A stretch of DNA of 64,000 nucleotides from Belnapia sp. F-4-1. Lineage in GTDB: Bacteria; Pseudomonadota; Alphaproteobacteria; Acetobacterales; Acetobacteraceae. The notes beneath the pieces were generated by a model. That model did not search any database. It was not told the origin of the DNA and worked only from the letters and a program-made list of their open reading frames with translations. Below are positions 35,240-44,475 of the stretch, one piece after another. Position 1 is the stretch's first letter, and each line of letters begins with the position of its first letter. The translations under genes were made by a program, and so were the position numbers. The DNA is taken from contig NZ_KN676113.1 of NCBI RefSeq assembly GCF_000802185.1, forward strand, positions 3,513,019 through 3,577,018, read 5' to 3'.

Positions 35240-36676
35240 ATGGCCTATCCGCCCGTCCAGCTGCACATCAACGGCGAGTGGCGCAACAGCCGCTCCGGCA
35301 AGATGCTCCAGGTCATCAACCCAGCGACGGAGGAGGTGATCGGCGAGGTCGCCCATGCCGGGACCGACGACCTCGACGAGGCGCTGGAAGCGGCCGAGCG
35401 CGGCTTCGCCACCTGGAAGAAGGTTTCCGCCTTCGAGCGCGCCAAGCTGATGCGCAAGGCCGCCGACATCCTCCGCTCCCGCGCCGACGAGATCGCCGCG
35501 CTCATGACCGCCGAGCAGGGCAAGCCGTTGCCTGAGGCGAAGATGGAGACGCTCGCCGGCGCCGACATCATCGACTGGTTCGCCGAGGAAGCCCGCCGCG
35601 CCTATGGCCGCGTCATCCCGGCCCGCGCCGAGGGTGTCTACCAGCTCGTGGTGAAGGAGCCGATCGGCCCCGTCGCCGCCTTCACGCCCTGGAACTTCCC
35701 GATCAACCAGGTCGTCCGCAAGCTCTCCGCCGCCGTCGCCACCGGCTGCTCGATCATCGTGAAGGCGCCCGAGGAGACGCCTGCCTCCCCGGCCGCGCTG
35801 ATCCGCTGCTTCATCGATGCCGGCCTGCCCGCGGGCGTCGTCGGCCTCGTCTACGGCATCCCGGCCGAGATCAGCGAGTATCTGATCCCGCACCCGACCA
35901 TCAAGAAGGTGACCTTCACGGGCTCCACCCCGGTCGGCAAGCAGCTCGCCGCGCTGGCTGGCCAGCACATGAAGCGCGTGACGATGGAGCTCGGCGGCCA
36001 CGCTCCCGCCATCGTCTTCGACGACGCCGATCTCGACCTCGCGGTGAAGACCCTCGCCGGCGCCAAATTCCGCAATGCCGGCCAGGTCTGCGTCAGCCCG
36101 ACGCGCTTCCTCGTGCAGGAAAAGCACTACGAGCCCTTCGTCGAGAAGTTCGTCGCCGCCGCCAAGGCGGTGAAGGTCGGCAACGGCACGGAGCAGGGCG
36201 TCCAGATGGGCCCGCTCGTCCATGAGCGCCGCATTCCCTGGATGGAGGGCCTCATCGCCGATGCCCGCCAGCGCGGCGCCGAAGTCCGGACCGGTGGGGA
36301 GCGCATCGGCAACAAGGGCTACTTCTTCCAGCCCACGGTGCTGACCGGCGTCACCAAGGAGTCGCGGATGATGAACGAGGAGCCCTTCGGCCCGCTCGCC
36401 ATGATCGCGCCCTTCCGGGAGTTCGACGAGGTGGTGGAAGAGGCCAACCGGCTGCCTTACGGCCTCGCCTCCTATGCCTTCACCCGCTCGGCCAAGACGG
36501 CGAATGCCATCGCCGCCAAGGTCGAGAGCGGCATGATGACGATCAACCATCTCGGCCTGGCACTGCCCGAGGTGCCGTTCGGCGGCATCAAGGACAGCGG
36601 CTACGGCTCCGAGGGCGGTTCGGAGGCCATCGAGGCCTATCTGAATACGAAGTTCGTCAGCCAGGCCGGCCTGTAA
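35240..36676 (+). CDS. NAD(P)-dependent succinate-semialdehyde dehydrogenase-type aldehyde dehydrogenase
   Basis: The 478-residue aldehyde dehydrogenase has the core motifs [10 protein letters not shown], the cofactor-loop FTGSTPVGK, catalytic Glu in MELGGHAP and catalytic Cys in [12 protein letters not shown], and EEPFGPLA near the end. Length and sequence are closest in outline to the GabD group, which oxidises succinate semialdehyde to succinate; other semialdehydes are possible. AAGGAGACCCCC precedes the ATG. It appears monocistronic, with a hairpin on both sides. No GABA transaminase is adjacent. Confidence 0.88.
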   Translation: MAYPPVQLHINGEWRNSRSGKMLQVINPATEEVIGEVAHAGTDDLDEALEAAERGFATWKKVSAFERAKLMRKAADILRSRADEIAALMTAEQGKPLPEAKMETLAGADIIDWFAEEARRAYGRVIPARAEGVYQLVVKEPIGPVAAFTPWNFPINQVVRKLSAAVATGCSIIVKAPEETPASPAALIRCFIDAGLPAGVVGLVYGIPAEISEYLIPHPTIKKVTFTGSTPVGKQLAALAGQHMKRVTMELGGHAPAIVFDDADLDLAVKTLAGAKFRNAGQVCVSPTRFLVQEKHYEPFVEKFVAAAKAVKVGNGTEQGVQMGPLVHERRIPWMEGLIADARQRGAEVRTGGERIGNKGYFFQPTVLTGVTKESRMMNEEPFGPLAMIAPFREFDEVVEEANRLPYGLASYAFTRSAKTANAIAAKVESGMMTINHLGLALPEVPFGGIKDSGYGSEGGSEAIEAYLNTKFVSQAGL

Positions 36677-36724
36677 GAGCCAGTTCGGGGATGCGCCTCA
36701 GGGCGCATTCCCGGTGCAGGCATC

Positions 36725-36750
36725 GCTGAAGGGGCTTGCCCTCCTTCAGC
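36725..36750. terminator. convergent hairpin after the aldehyde dehydrogenase gene
   Basis: GCTGAAGG and CCTTCAGC form an 8-bp perfect stem (10 bp with a G-T pair and a G-C pair inward). It is located 49 bases after the dehydrogenase stop and overlaps the stop of the opposing ModA-like gene. It is a plausible bidirectional terminator without a T tract. Confidence 0.5.
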
Positions 36751-37489
36751 GCACCGGTTCGATCCCCGCCGCGTCGAAGCTGCCGCGCGATTCCGGCCCT
36801 GCCAGCCAGCGCAGCAGTGCCTCCGCCGCGACCGGAGCGCCCGGCGTCAGTGCCCCGCTATAGGTCGTGTAGGATTGCAATTCCGCGGGCAGCGGGCCCA
36901 GGTAGCGCAGCTCCCGCACCATCCTGATCTCGGTGATGGCGCCGAAGCCGACTTCCTGTCCGCTGCCTTGGAGCAGGTGGGCCATCACCTCGGCCCCGCT
37001 GCGGTAGCGCCGCGCCTTGGGCGCCACCAGCGCCGTCAGGCCCATCCGGTCGAAGATCCGTTCCATATGGAGGCCGGATGAGGCGCGGTTGAAGACGACC
37101 GACTGCATGTCGATCACCATCCGCCGCAGCCCCTCGGCATCCGTGGCCGGCGCAATGGCGAGGTCCGGCCGCACCACCATCCCCACCCCGACCCGGCCGA
37201 GCGGCACCGGCTGCCCAGCGAGGCGTCCTGCCTGCGCCAGCCCCGCCATCAGCGAGTCCGGCCCGATCAGAAGCTGCGGCACATCCCCATCCGCCAGCGC
37301 CTGCTGCATGGCCGGCGCCGTCGCATAGCGGATCTGCACCGCATGGCCCGAAGCATTGCGGAAGGCCTGTACCGCCGGCGCCAGCCCCGGCTCCATCGTC
37401 CGGGCGCTCACCACCTCCAACTCGGCTGCCCGTGCCGCCGGCCCGGTGACGATCAGGACAGGGAGGAGAGCCATCAACCGACGCCGCAT
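36746..37489 (-). CDS. ModA-like periplasmic substrate-binding protein
   Basis: The 247-residue protein has a signal peptide of about 21 residues (ending ARAAE) and a type-2 periplasmic binding fold resembling molybdate receptor ModA: VVSARTMEPGLAPAVQAF, then GPDSLMAGLAQAGRL, GVGMVVRPD and a C-terminal LLRWLAGPESRGSFDAAGIEPV. No ModB or ModC is nearby, so it is an orphan receptor; the ligand could be an organic anion rather than molybdate. AGAGGACT precedes the ATG at 37489. It diverges from the MFS gene. Confidence 0.82.
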   Translation of the reverse strand: MRRRLMALLPVLIVTGPAARAAELEVVSARTMEPGLAPAVQAFRNASGHAVQIRYATAPAMQQALADGDVPQLLIGPDSLMAGLAQAGRLAGQPVPLGRVGVGMVVRPDLAIAPATDAEGLRRMVIDMQSVVFNRASSGLHMERIFDRMGLTALVAPKARRYRSGAEVMAHLLQGSGQEVGFGAITEIRMVRELRYLGPLPAELQSYTTYSGALTPGAPVAAEALLRWLAGPESRGSFDAAGIEPVR

Positions 37490-37639
37490 AAGAGTCCTCT
37501 GAAGGGCCTGTCCGGCTGCTCTACCGCGATGCCGGCCCTCCGCCTACCAGCCACCGGGCATGTTCCGCAGCCGATCCTCGTACCGACTTTCCGGTGGCGG
37601 CCGATTGACCGGCCCGCCCGGCACCCGCAGCATGACGCC

Positions 37640-38860
37640 ATGCCAACCAAAGCCGGGACCGCCGACAGACCCTCCCGCCAGGCTTGGCTGATGCTCGCTG
37701 GCGCCTTCGCCGCCTTCACGGTCGGCGCCAGCCTGATGCACTCCTACACTGTCTTCCTGCTCGCCTTCGTCGCCGATTTCGGCTGGTCGCGGGCGGAGAG
37801 CTCGCTCGCCTATTCGGTTGGGCAGCTCGTCGGCGGCGCCAGCTCGCCCCTCGTCGGTGGCCTGGTGGACCGGGTCGGCGCCCGGCGCTGCGTGCTGCTC
37901 GGCGGCTGCCTGCTGACCCTCGGCCTGCTCGGCAGCGCCTTCGCCAGCGAACTCTGGCAGGTGGTCTTCCTTTACGGCGTGGTGATGACCATCGGGGCCA
38001 ACTGCCTCGGCCTGCTGGTCTTCGTGCCGCTGGTCTCGCGCATCTTCCACCGCCGACGTGGCATGGCCGTCTCCGTGCTGCAATCGGCCAATGCCTTCGG
38101 CCGCGCCCTTTCCGCGCCGACGAGCCAGATGCTGATCAGCGGCCTCGGCTGGCGCGGCGCCTATCTCGCCACCGCCGCGGCGATGGCCGTGCTGGTCCTG
38201 CCGCTCGCCGCCATCTTCCGCCGCAGCCCCGAGATCCCTGGCGCAGCCGATGGCGCCGCAACCGCCGCGCCGCGAAACTGGACCCTCGCCGAGGCGATCC
38301 GCACCCGTGCCTTCTGGCTGCTCTTCCTGGTCTACATGTGCACCAGCATCGGCAGCTTCCTCGTCTCGCTGCATCAGATCGCCTTCGCCGTCGATATCGG
38401 CTTCGACCCGCTCTACGCGGCCAGCGTGCTCGGCATGGGAGCCTTCCTGGCCTTCCCGGGCGTGATCCTCACCGGCACCCTCTCCGACCATATCGGCCGC
38501 GAGGCCTCGGCGCTGCTGACCTACGGCATCTCCATCCTCGGCGTGGTCTGCGCGCTGCTGATCACCTCGCCCGACCAGCACCTGCTGCTCTGGCTGCATG
38601 GCTGCGGCTTCGGCCTCACCTGGGGCGCCCGCGGCCCGGCCATCACGGCGAAGACCGCCGATCTCTTCCCCGGCCCACGGCTCGGCACCATCCTCGGCGT
38701 CATCACCATCGGCTCCGGCCTGGGCGCCGCCATCGGCTCCTGGGCCGCTGGCTGGATCTTCGACGTCACCGCCAGCTACCGCATCGCCTTCCTGCTCTCG
38801 ATCGCCGCCTATGCCACGGGCTCGGTCGCCTTCTGGGCATTGCGCCGGCCCATGCGCTGA
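37640..38860 (+). CDS. MFS transporter (monocarboxylate/oxalate-type)
   Basis: The 406-residue membrane protein has 12 predicted transmembrane segments in two halves. It has an MFS loop motif between segments 2 and 3 (GGLVDRVGARRCVLLGG) and a matching one in the second half (GTLSDHIGREASALL). The overall pattern, with GWSRAESSLAYSVG early and HQIAFAVDIGFDPLYAA in the middle, resembles monocarboxylate/oxalate-formate antiporter-like MFS members. ATG 37640 is preferred because the upstream open frame is low-quality coding. It lies upstream of an SDR on the same strand (36-base gap), probably one unit. Confidence 0.88.
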   Translation: MPTKAGTADRPSRQAWLMLAGAFAAFTVGASLMHSYTVFLLAFVADFGWSRAESSLAYSVGQLVGGASSPLVGGLVDRVGARRCVLLGGCLLTLGLLGSAFASELWQVVFLYGVVMTIGANCLGLLVFVPLVSRIFHRRRGMAVSVLQSANAFGRALSAPTSQMLISGLGWRGAYLATAAAMAVLVLPLAAIFRRSPEIPGAADGAATAAPRNWTLAEAIRTRAFWLLFLVYMCTSIGSFLVSLHQIAFAVDIGFDPLYAASVLGMGAFLAFPGVILTGTLSDHIGREASALLTYGISILGVVCALLITSPDQHLLLWLHGCGFGLTWGARGPAITAKTADLFPGPRLGTILGVITIGSGLGAAIGSWAAGWIFDVTASYRIAFLLSIAAYATGSVAFWALRRPMR

Positions 38861-38896
38861 CTGAATCTCTCCGGGTACAAGCGAGAGGAAAGGGAC

Positions 38897-39658
38897 ATGG
38901 ATCTCGGTCTCAAAGGCCTCCGGGCCATTGTCACCGGCGGCAGCAAGGGCATCGGCCGCCGCTGCGCCGAACTCTTCGCCGCCGAGGGCGCCCATGTGGC
39001 CCTCTGCGCCCGCGACGTGGCGGAAGTCGAGGCCACCGTCGCCGCACTCCAGGCGCTAGGCGTCACCGCCTTCGGCCAGCCCGTCGACGTCGCCGACAAA
39101 TCCGCGCTCGAAGCCTGGGTCGCCGCCAGCGCCGCCGCCCTCGGCGGCATCGACATGGTCGTCGCCAATGTCTCGGCCTTGGCGGTCGATGACAGCGAGG
39201 AAGCCTGGCGCCGCGGCTTCGAGACCGACCTGATGCACACGATCCGCACGGTCAACGCCGCGCTCCCGCATCTGGAGGCATCGACGTCGGCCTCCATCAC
39301 CATCATCTCCTCGGTTTCCGGCCGCGAGATCGACTTCACCGGCCCGGCCTATGGCGCCTTCAAGGCCGCGCTGGTCCACTACGCCCAGGGCCTCGCCCAC
39401 CGCCTGGCAAGCAAGGGAATCCGCGCCAACACCGTCTCGCCCGGCAACACCTATTTCGCGGGCGGCATCTGGCAGTGGATCGAGCAGAACAACCCGGCGC
39501 TCTTCGCCGAGGCCTTGGCGCTTAACCCCACCGGCCGCATGGCGACGCCCGAGGAGATCGCCCGCGGCGTCGTCTTCCTGGCAAGCCCCGCTTCCTCCTT
39601 CACCACCGGCACCAACCTGGTGATCGACGGCGCGCTCACCCGCGGCGTGCAACTGTAG
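38897..39658 (+). CDS. short-chain dehydrogenase/reductase
   Basis: The 253-residue classical SDR has TGGSKGIGRR at 14-23, Ser in IISSVSGREI and the YGAFK active site near 157-161, followed by NTVSPGNTYF and VIDGALTRG. The usual NNAG is replaced by ANVSA. GAGAGGAAAGGGAC precedes the ATG at 38897. It follows the MFS transporter by 36 bases and may act on the imported acid or a derivative. The substrate is unknown. Confidence 0.9.
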   Translation: MDLGLKGLRAIVTGGSKGIGRRCAELFAAEGAHVALCARDVAEVEATVAALQALGVTAFGQPVDVADKSALEAWVAASAAALGGIDMVVANVSALAVDDSEEAWRRGFETDLMHTIRTVNAALPHLEASTSASITIISSVSGREIDFTGPAYGAFKAALVHYAQGLAHRLASKGIRANTVSPGNTYFAGGIWQWIEQNNPALFAEALALNPTGRMATPEEIARGVVFLASPASSFTTGTNLVIDGALTRGVQL

Positions 39659-39659
39659 T

Positions 39660-39887
39660 TCAGGCCGTCTCCAGTTCCCGCGGCCTCGTCGGCAGCGGCT
39701 TCGGGATGAGGCAGTCCGGCAGCGGCTTCCCGCTTCCCCCCGTCGGCCTCGGCGGTGGCGGCGTCGGACTCGGCCGCCAGCCGCCGCCATCGCCGCGCCG
39801 CAGGTTCCGCAGCTCGCGGATGGCGAGAACAAGCGGCACCCCAAAGCTGAGGCCGCCGCTGAGCAGGACGAAGACTTCTGGCGCCAT
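39660..39887 (-). CDS. small single-span membrane protein with a proline-rich tail
   Basis: This 75-residue product starts MAPEVFVLLSGGLSFGVPLV, an N-terminal membrane segment of about 20 residues, followed by a basic stop-transfer (RELRNLRRG) and a Pro/Arg-rich cytoplasmic tail (PTPPPPRPTGG). The start at 39887 is fixed by GGAGG eight bases upstream. It begins right after the SDR stop on the opposite strand. The hydrophobic-basic-proline architecture and good ribosome site argue for a real gene. I know no function for it. Confidence 0.6.
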   Translation of the reverse strand: MAPEVFVLLSGGLSFGVPLVLAIRELRNLRRGDGGGWRPSPTPPPPRPTGGSGKPLPDCLIPKPLPTRPRELETA

Positions 39888-40004
39888 CCCATCCACCTCC
39901 TCCGAGCCGGGCGAGCATACCCGCCCCGCACCCCCGTGATGCAAGCGCCGCATCGACAGGCCGACCGTTAGCGCCCTATCCTTCCTGCCCAACGGGAGAG
40001 CCGG

Positions 40005-41054
40005 ATGCCACCCGACCAGACCAACCCACCCGCCTATGTCCCGGCCCCGCTGCCGCCCGAGGCCCCGCCGCCCGGCGAGCTCCGCACCATCCAGCCCGGC
40101 CTGCTCCGCGCCCGCATGCCGCTGCCCTTCGCCCCGGGCCATGTGAACATCTGGTTCCTCGAGCATGAGGGCGGCTGGCTCGCCATCGACACCGCCATCG
40201 CCAGCCGCACCACCCGCGGCCATTGGGACCAGCTCCTCGCCCAGCCTGCTCTCGGCGGCCGGCCGCTGACGGCGCTGCTCGTCACGCATTTCCACCCGGA
40301 CCATATCGGCCTCGCCGGCTGGCTCTGCGAGCGCTTCGGCATCCTGCCGATGATGACCCGCATCGAGTGGCTGATGGCCCGCGCCCTCTGGTACGACAGC
40401 GGCCCGGACATGATGGCGCAGCAGATCGAGCACTACGCCCGTGCCGGCTGTCCGCCCGAGTTCATCGCCTTCGTCGAAGGCCGCGGCGCCCTCTACCAGC
40501 GTGCCGTCGGCGAACTGCCGCGCAGCTTCCACGCCCTCAAGGACGGCCGCAGCGTCACCATCGGCGGCAGCGAATGGCGGGTGCAGACCGGCGCCGGCCA
40601 CGCCCCCGACATGGCGACGCTCCATAGCCCCGAGCGTGGCGTGCTGATCTCCGCGGACCAGATCCTGCCGCGCATCTCGCCCTATGTCGGCTTGCATCCC
40701 GGCGAGCCGGAGGCCGACCCGCTCGGCGACTTCCTCGCCAGCAACGACCGCTTCCGCGCCCTGCCGGAGGACACGCTGGTCCTCCCGAGCCATGGCGAGC
40801 CCTTCACCACCCTGCACCGCCGCCTCGACATGCTCGCCGCCCACCATGCCGAGCGCCTCGACGCCTTGGCCGAGGCCTGCCGCGAGCCGCTAACCGCCTA
40901 TGAGGCCGCGCAATTCCTCTTCCCCCGCGCCGCGCAGGAGATGGGGCAGGTGAGCTTCACCGTCGGCGAGACGCTGGCCCATCTCCGCCGGCTGGAACGC
41001 CAGGGCCGGCTGCGCGTCGAAGCCGGCGAGGTTGCCCGCTTCCGGACCATCTGA
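40005..41054 (+). CDS. metallo-beta-lactamase-fold hydrolase
   Basis: The 349-residue protein has the zinc-binding HFHPDH near residue 92, a third His in GAGHAPDMATLH, Asp in ISADQILPRIS and a final His in LPSHGEPF, so both metal sites are present. The C-terminal 70 residues form a winged-helix-like tail (EMGQVSFTVGETLAHLRRLERQG), as in LACTB2/glyoxalase-II-like relatives. A GGGAGAGCCGG site precedes the ATG. The stop overlaps the amine oxidase start by one base (TGATG). It is the first gene of a four-gene coupled operon. The substrate is unknown. Confidence 0.9.
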   Translation: MPPDQTNPPAYVPAPLPPEAPPPGELRTIQPGLLRARMPLPFAPGHVNIWFLEHEGGWLAIDTAIASRTTRGHWDQLLAQPALGGRPLTALLVTHFHPDHIGLAGWLCERFGILPMMTRIEWLMARALWYDSGPDMMAQQIEHYARAGCPPEFIAFVEGRGALYQRAVGELPRSFHALKDGRSVTIGGSEWRVQTGAGHAPDMATLHSPERGVLISADQILPRISPYVGLHPGEPEADPLGDFLASNDRFRALPEDTLVLPSHGEPFTTLHRRLDMLAAHHAERLDALAEACREPLTAYEAAQFLFPRAAQEMGQVSFTVGETLAHLRRLERQGRLRVEAGEVARFRTI

Positions 41055-42319
41055 TGCCCACCGAAACCGATATCGCCATCATCGGCGCCGGCGCCGCCGG
41101 CATCGCCGCCGCCACGCGCCTCGTCGAACTCGGCCGGTCCTGCCTGGTGCTGGAGGCAGGCACCCGCCCCGGCGGCCGCGCCCATACCGAGAGCGCCAGC
41201 CTCGGCACCCCCTTCGACCACGGCGCCTCCTGGGTGCATGTCGCCGAGCACAACCCGCTGGCTCCCATCGCCCAACGCCTCGGCTTCACCCTCTTCGAGG
41301 GCGAGCGCCGCCGCCGCGACATCCTGCTCATCGGTGGCCGCCCGGCGACACCCGCCGAAAAGGCCGCCCATGACGCCGCCTGCGATGCTTGGGAGGCGGC
41401 GGCGGAAGCCCGCGCCGCGCAGGGCGGGCCCGACATCTCCATCGCCGAGGCCGTGCCGCATGGCGGTACCTGGGACGCGACCGTTTCCCATTGGCTCGGC
41501 ACCACCATCTGCGGCGTGGAGCCCGAGCGGAACAGCCTCCGCGACTACATCGACACCGGCCTCGACGGCGAGAACCCGCAGGTGAGGGAAGGCTTCGGCA
41601 CCCTGGTCGCCCGCCTTGCCGAAGGCTTGCCGATCCATCTGGCGACCCCCATCCACCGCCTGGGTGCCGACCGCTACATCACTCTGGAAGGCCCGTGCGG
41701 CACGATCCGCGCCCGCGGCTGCATTGTCACCGTCTCGACCGGCGTGCTGGCATCGGGTGCCCTCCGCTTCTCGCCCGGCTTGCCGGCGGAGGTGGAGGCC
41801 GCCATCCATGGCCTACCCATGGCGCTCCTTTCCAAGATCGCCCTGCGGGGCGGCGCCGGGCTCGGCCTCGATCCCTTCGCCCGGCTCGGGCGCCGCGTCG
41901 AAGGGGAGGGGGACCGGCCGATGTCCTGGGTGGTCAGTCCCTTCGGCCGCGACCATGCGATCGGCTTCCTCGGCGGCGAGGCGGCCTGGGCGCTGGCCCG
42001 CGAGGGACCCGCCGCCGCCGAGGCCACGGCCCGCGCCGAACTCGCCCATTATTTCGGCGAGGCCGAGCTGGCGCGTGCCTTCTCCCATCCGGCCGTCGCT
42101 ACGGACTGGGGCGAGAACCCACTCTTCCTCGGTGCCTATACCTATGCCCGCCCTGGCAGCGCCGGCGCCCGCGCAGCGCTCGCCGAAGCCCGGCTTGCCG
42201 ATGGCCGCATCCGCTTCGCCGGTGAGGCCTGCCATACCCGCTATGCCGGCACGGTCGGCGGCGCCTGGGCAAGCGGCATGGCGGCAGCGGACGCGTTGTC
42301 CGCTACACTCGCGCGATGA
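41054..42319 (+). CDS. FAD-dependent flavin monoamine oxidase
   Basis: The 421-residue flavoprotein starts with the dinucleotide fold DIAIIGAGAAGIAAATRL, then EAGTRPGGRAHTE and the substrate-side FDHGASWVH. The C-terminal FAD-binding segment is RFAGEACHTRYAGTVGGAW. This is the spermine/monoamine oxidase family, which oxidises primary or secondary amines to imines with H2O2 release. It overlaps both neighbours (TGATG and ATGA), so it is made with the MBL hydrolase, the M20 enzyme and the EamA transporter. A polyamine or amine-acid substrate is an inference. Confidence 0.9.
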   Translation: MPTETDIAIIGAGAAGIAAATRLVELGRSCLVLEAGTRPGGRAHTESASLGTPFDHGASWVHVAEHNPLAPIAQRLGFTLFEGERRRRDILLIGGRPATPAEKAAHDAACDAWEAAAEARAAQGGPDISIAEAVPHGGTWDATVSHWLGTTICGVEPERNSLRDYIDTGLDGENPQVREGFGTLVARLAEGLPIHLATPIHRLGADRYITLEGPCGTIRARGCIVTVSTGVLASGALRFSPGLPAEVEAAIHGLPMALLSKIALRGGAGLGLDPFARLGRRVEGEGDRPMSWVVSPFGRDHAIGFLGGEAAWALAREGPAAAEATARAELAHYFGEAELARAFSHPAVATDWGENPLFLGAYTYARPGSAGARAALAEARLADGRIRFAGEACHTRYAGTVGGAWASGMAAADALSATLAR

Positions 42320-43560
42320 GTCGCACCGCCTTTGCCGCCAAGGCCGCCGCCTGCGGGGAGCGCGTCATCGCCCTGACCCGGGCCCTGGTCGCCATCCCGT
42401 CCCCCAACCCGCCCGGTGATGTCCGCGCCTGCGCCGAGGCGGCAGCCGGATTGATCCGTGGCCTTGTCCCGGATGCCGAGGTCACCCTCCACCCCACGAG
42501 CGAAGGCGTCACCAACCTCGTCGCCGTGGTGCGGGGCCATGCCTCAGGCCGCCGCCTGGTCTTCAACGGCCACCTCGATACCTACCCGGTGAACGAAGCC
42601 CTGCCCTGGACCGTGCCGCCCCTCGGCGGCCTGCTCCGCGACGGGCGACTCTATGGCCGTGGCACGTCCGACATGAAGGGGGGCATCGCCGCCTCCGTCA
42701 CCGCCCTCGCGTTGCTCGCCGCCCATCGGGGACTCTGGCGCGGCGAGGCCGTGCTGACCCTGGCTGGCGACGAGGAATCCATGGGCCCGCTCGGCACGAA
42801 ATGGCTCATGGACAACATCCCCGAGACGCGCGGCGATGCCGTCATCATCGGCGATGCCGGAAGCCCCCGCGTGCTGCGCTTCGGCGAGAAGGGTTTCCTT
42901 TGGATCGAGGTCGAGGCCGAAGGCCGCGCCAGCCACGGCGCCCATGTGCATCTGGGCGTGAACGCGCTCGACCGCCTCTGCGCCGCGCTCGATGCGGTGC
43001 GGGGCCTGCGTGCCCTGCGGCCCGAGGCGCCGCCTGCCGTCACCGCCGCCATTGCCGGCGCCCGCCCCATCTCCGAACCCCTCTCGGGCCCAGGCGAGGC
43101 CGACGTCCTCGGCAGCGTCACGGTGAATATCGGCCGGATCGAGGGCGGCACCTCGACCAACCTCGTCCCCGCCAGCGCCCGCGCCGGGATCGATATCCGC
43201 CTGCCCGTCGGCCTTCCCTGCGCCACGGCCGAAGCCGCCCTCGCCACGGCGCTCGATGGCCGCGAGGGCATCGCCTGGCGCATCCTCCGCCGCTTCGAGC
43301 CGAACCACACCGACCCGCAGCACGAGCTGGTCCAGCGCGCCGCCTCGGCCGCCGCCGAAGTGCTCGGCACGCCCTGCGCCATCAACATGCGCGTCGGCGG
43401 GTCCGATGCCCGCTGGTTCCGCATGGCCGGGCTGCCGACCGTCGTCTACGGCCCCACCCCTCACAACATGGGCGGCGCCGACGAATACGTCCTCGTCGAC
43501 GAACTCCTCCAGGTCGCCCAGGTCCATGCGCTGACGGCGTTGGACTTCCTCGCCGCATGA
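42316..43560 (+). CDS. M20-family amidohydrolase (ArgE/DapE type)
   Basis: The 414-residue di-zinc enzyme has VFNGHLDTYPV (His, Asp), GTSDMKGGIAA, GDEESMG (catalytic Glu pair) and a late His in HNMGGADEYV. This subgroup removes acyl groups from amino acids (acetylornithine, succinyl-diaminopimelate). It starts at an ATGA overlap with the amine oxidase and ends at an ATGA overlap with the EamA gene. Its place suggests deacylation of an N-acyl amine or amino acid handled with the oxidase, which is not proven by sequence. Confidence 0.92.
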   Translation: MSRTAFAAKAAACGERVIALTRALVAIPSPNPPGDVRACAEAAAGLIRGLVPDAEVTLHPTSEGVTNLVAVVRGHASGRRLVFNGHLDTYPVNEALPWTVPPLGGLLRDGRLYGRGTSDMKGGIAASVTALALLAAHRGLWRGEAVLTLAGDEESMGPLGTKWLMDNIPETRGDAVIIGDAGSPRVLRFGEKGFLWIEVEAEGRASHGAHVHLGVNALDRLCAALDAVRGLRALRPEAPPAVTAAIAGARPISEPLSGPGEADVLGSVTVNIGRIEGGTSTNLVPASARAGIDIRLPVGLPCATAEAALATALDGREGIAWRILRRFEPNHTDPQHELVQRAASAAAEVLGTPCAINMRVGGSDARWFRMAGLPTVVYGPTPHNMGGADEYVLVDELLQVAQVHALTALDFLAA

Positions 43561-44444
43561 GCCAGGCGCTGCCCCGCCTCGCCGCGATGGGCGACACCAC
43601 CCGTGCTATCCTCTGGATGCTGGCCTCCGGCCTGCTCTTCATCCTGCTGAACGGCACGCTGCGACTGCTGGCGCAGCAGCTCGACCCCTTCGTCACCGGC
43701 TTCCTGCGCTACAGCTTCGGCGTGCTGGTGATGCTGCCCTTCATCCTGCGCGCCGGCTGGGCCGCCTACCGCCCGGCGAACCTCGGCGGGCAGATCTGGC
43801 GCGGCGCCATCCACACCTCCGGGCTGCTGCTCTGGTTCATCGCCGTGCCGCATGTGCCCCTGGCCGACATGACGGCGCTCGGCTTCACCACGCCGCTCTT
43901 CATCATGCTCGGCGCCGTCGTCTTCCTGCGCGAGCGGATGGTCGCCGCTCGCTGGGTGGCGGCGCTGATCGGCTTCTGCGGCGTGCTGATCGTCGTCTCG
44001 CCCAACCTGTCGGGCGGAGCCGGGGCCTATGGCTTCGTGATGCTCGCCTCCTCGCCGCTCTTCGCCGCCTCCTTCCTCATCACCAAGGCGCTGACGCGGC
44101 GGGATGCGCCGCATGTCATCGTCGTGTGGCAGTCGCTTGCCGTCGCGCTGTTCAGCCTGCCCTTCGCCCTGCCGAATTGGACCTGGCCGACGCCCTCCCA
44201 ATGGGCCGCCTTCGCCTTCTGCGGCGTCGTCGGCACGGCGGGGCATATCTGCCTGACGCGGGCCTTCAAGCTGGCCGACATGTCGGTGACCCAGCCGATC
44301 AAATTCCTCGAGCTGGTCTGGGCCTCGCTCTTCGGCTTCGCCGTCTGGGGCGACGTGCCAGGCACGGCCACCTGGATCGGCGGCCTCGTCATCTTCGCCA
44401 GCACGAGCTGGATCGCGCGGCGGGAGTCGCGGAAGCAAGGTTGA
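43557..44444 (+). CDS. EamA/DMT-superfamily transporter
   Basis: The 295-residue membrane protein has ten predicted transmembrane segments and two EamA repeats. The first ends near VVFLRERMVAARWVAALIGFCGVLIVV, and the second contains GTAGHICLTRAFKLADMSVTQPIKFLELVW. Members export metabolites such as amino acids. It is the last gene of the coupled operon, and its stop codon lies inside the first terminator hairpin at 44441. Export or exchange of a pathway product is the likely role. Confidence 0.92.
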   Translation: MSQALPRLAAMGDTTRAILWMLASGLLFILLNGTLRLLAQQLDPFVTGFLRYSFGVLVMLPFILRAGWAAYRPANLGGQIWRGAIHTSGLLLWFIAVPHVPLADMTALGFTTPLFIMLGAVVFLRERMVAARWVAALIGFCGVLIVVSPNLSGGAGAYGFVMLASSPLFAASFLITKALTRRDAPHVIVVWQSLAVALFSLPFALPNWTWPTPSQWAAFAFCGVVGTAGHICLTRAFKLADMSVTQPIKFLELVWASLFGFAVWGDVPGTATWIGGLVIFASTSWIARRESRKQG

Positions 44445-44465
44445 GGAGGGCGCTGCCCTCCTCAA
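44441..44465 (+). terminator. strong hairpin overlapping the EamA stop codon
   Basis: TTGAGGAGGGC-GCT-GCCCTCCTCAA is an 11-bp perfect stem with a three-base loop that includes the TGA of the EamA gene. It is the first of two hairpins between convergent genes. Confidence 0.65.
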
Positions 44466-44475
44466 GCTCCACCCG

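Noticed and set aside
36757-36767. GGTTCGATCCC, resembling a tRNA T-loop
   Set aside because: It lies within the ModA-like coding sequence, and no cloverleaf or acceptor stem can be drawn around it.
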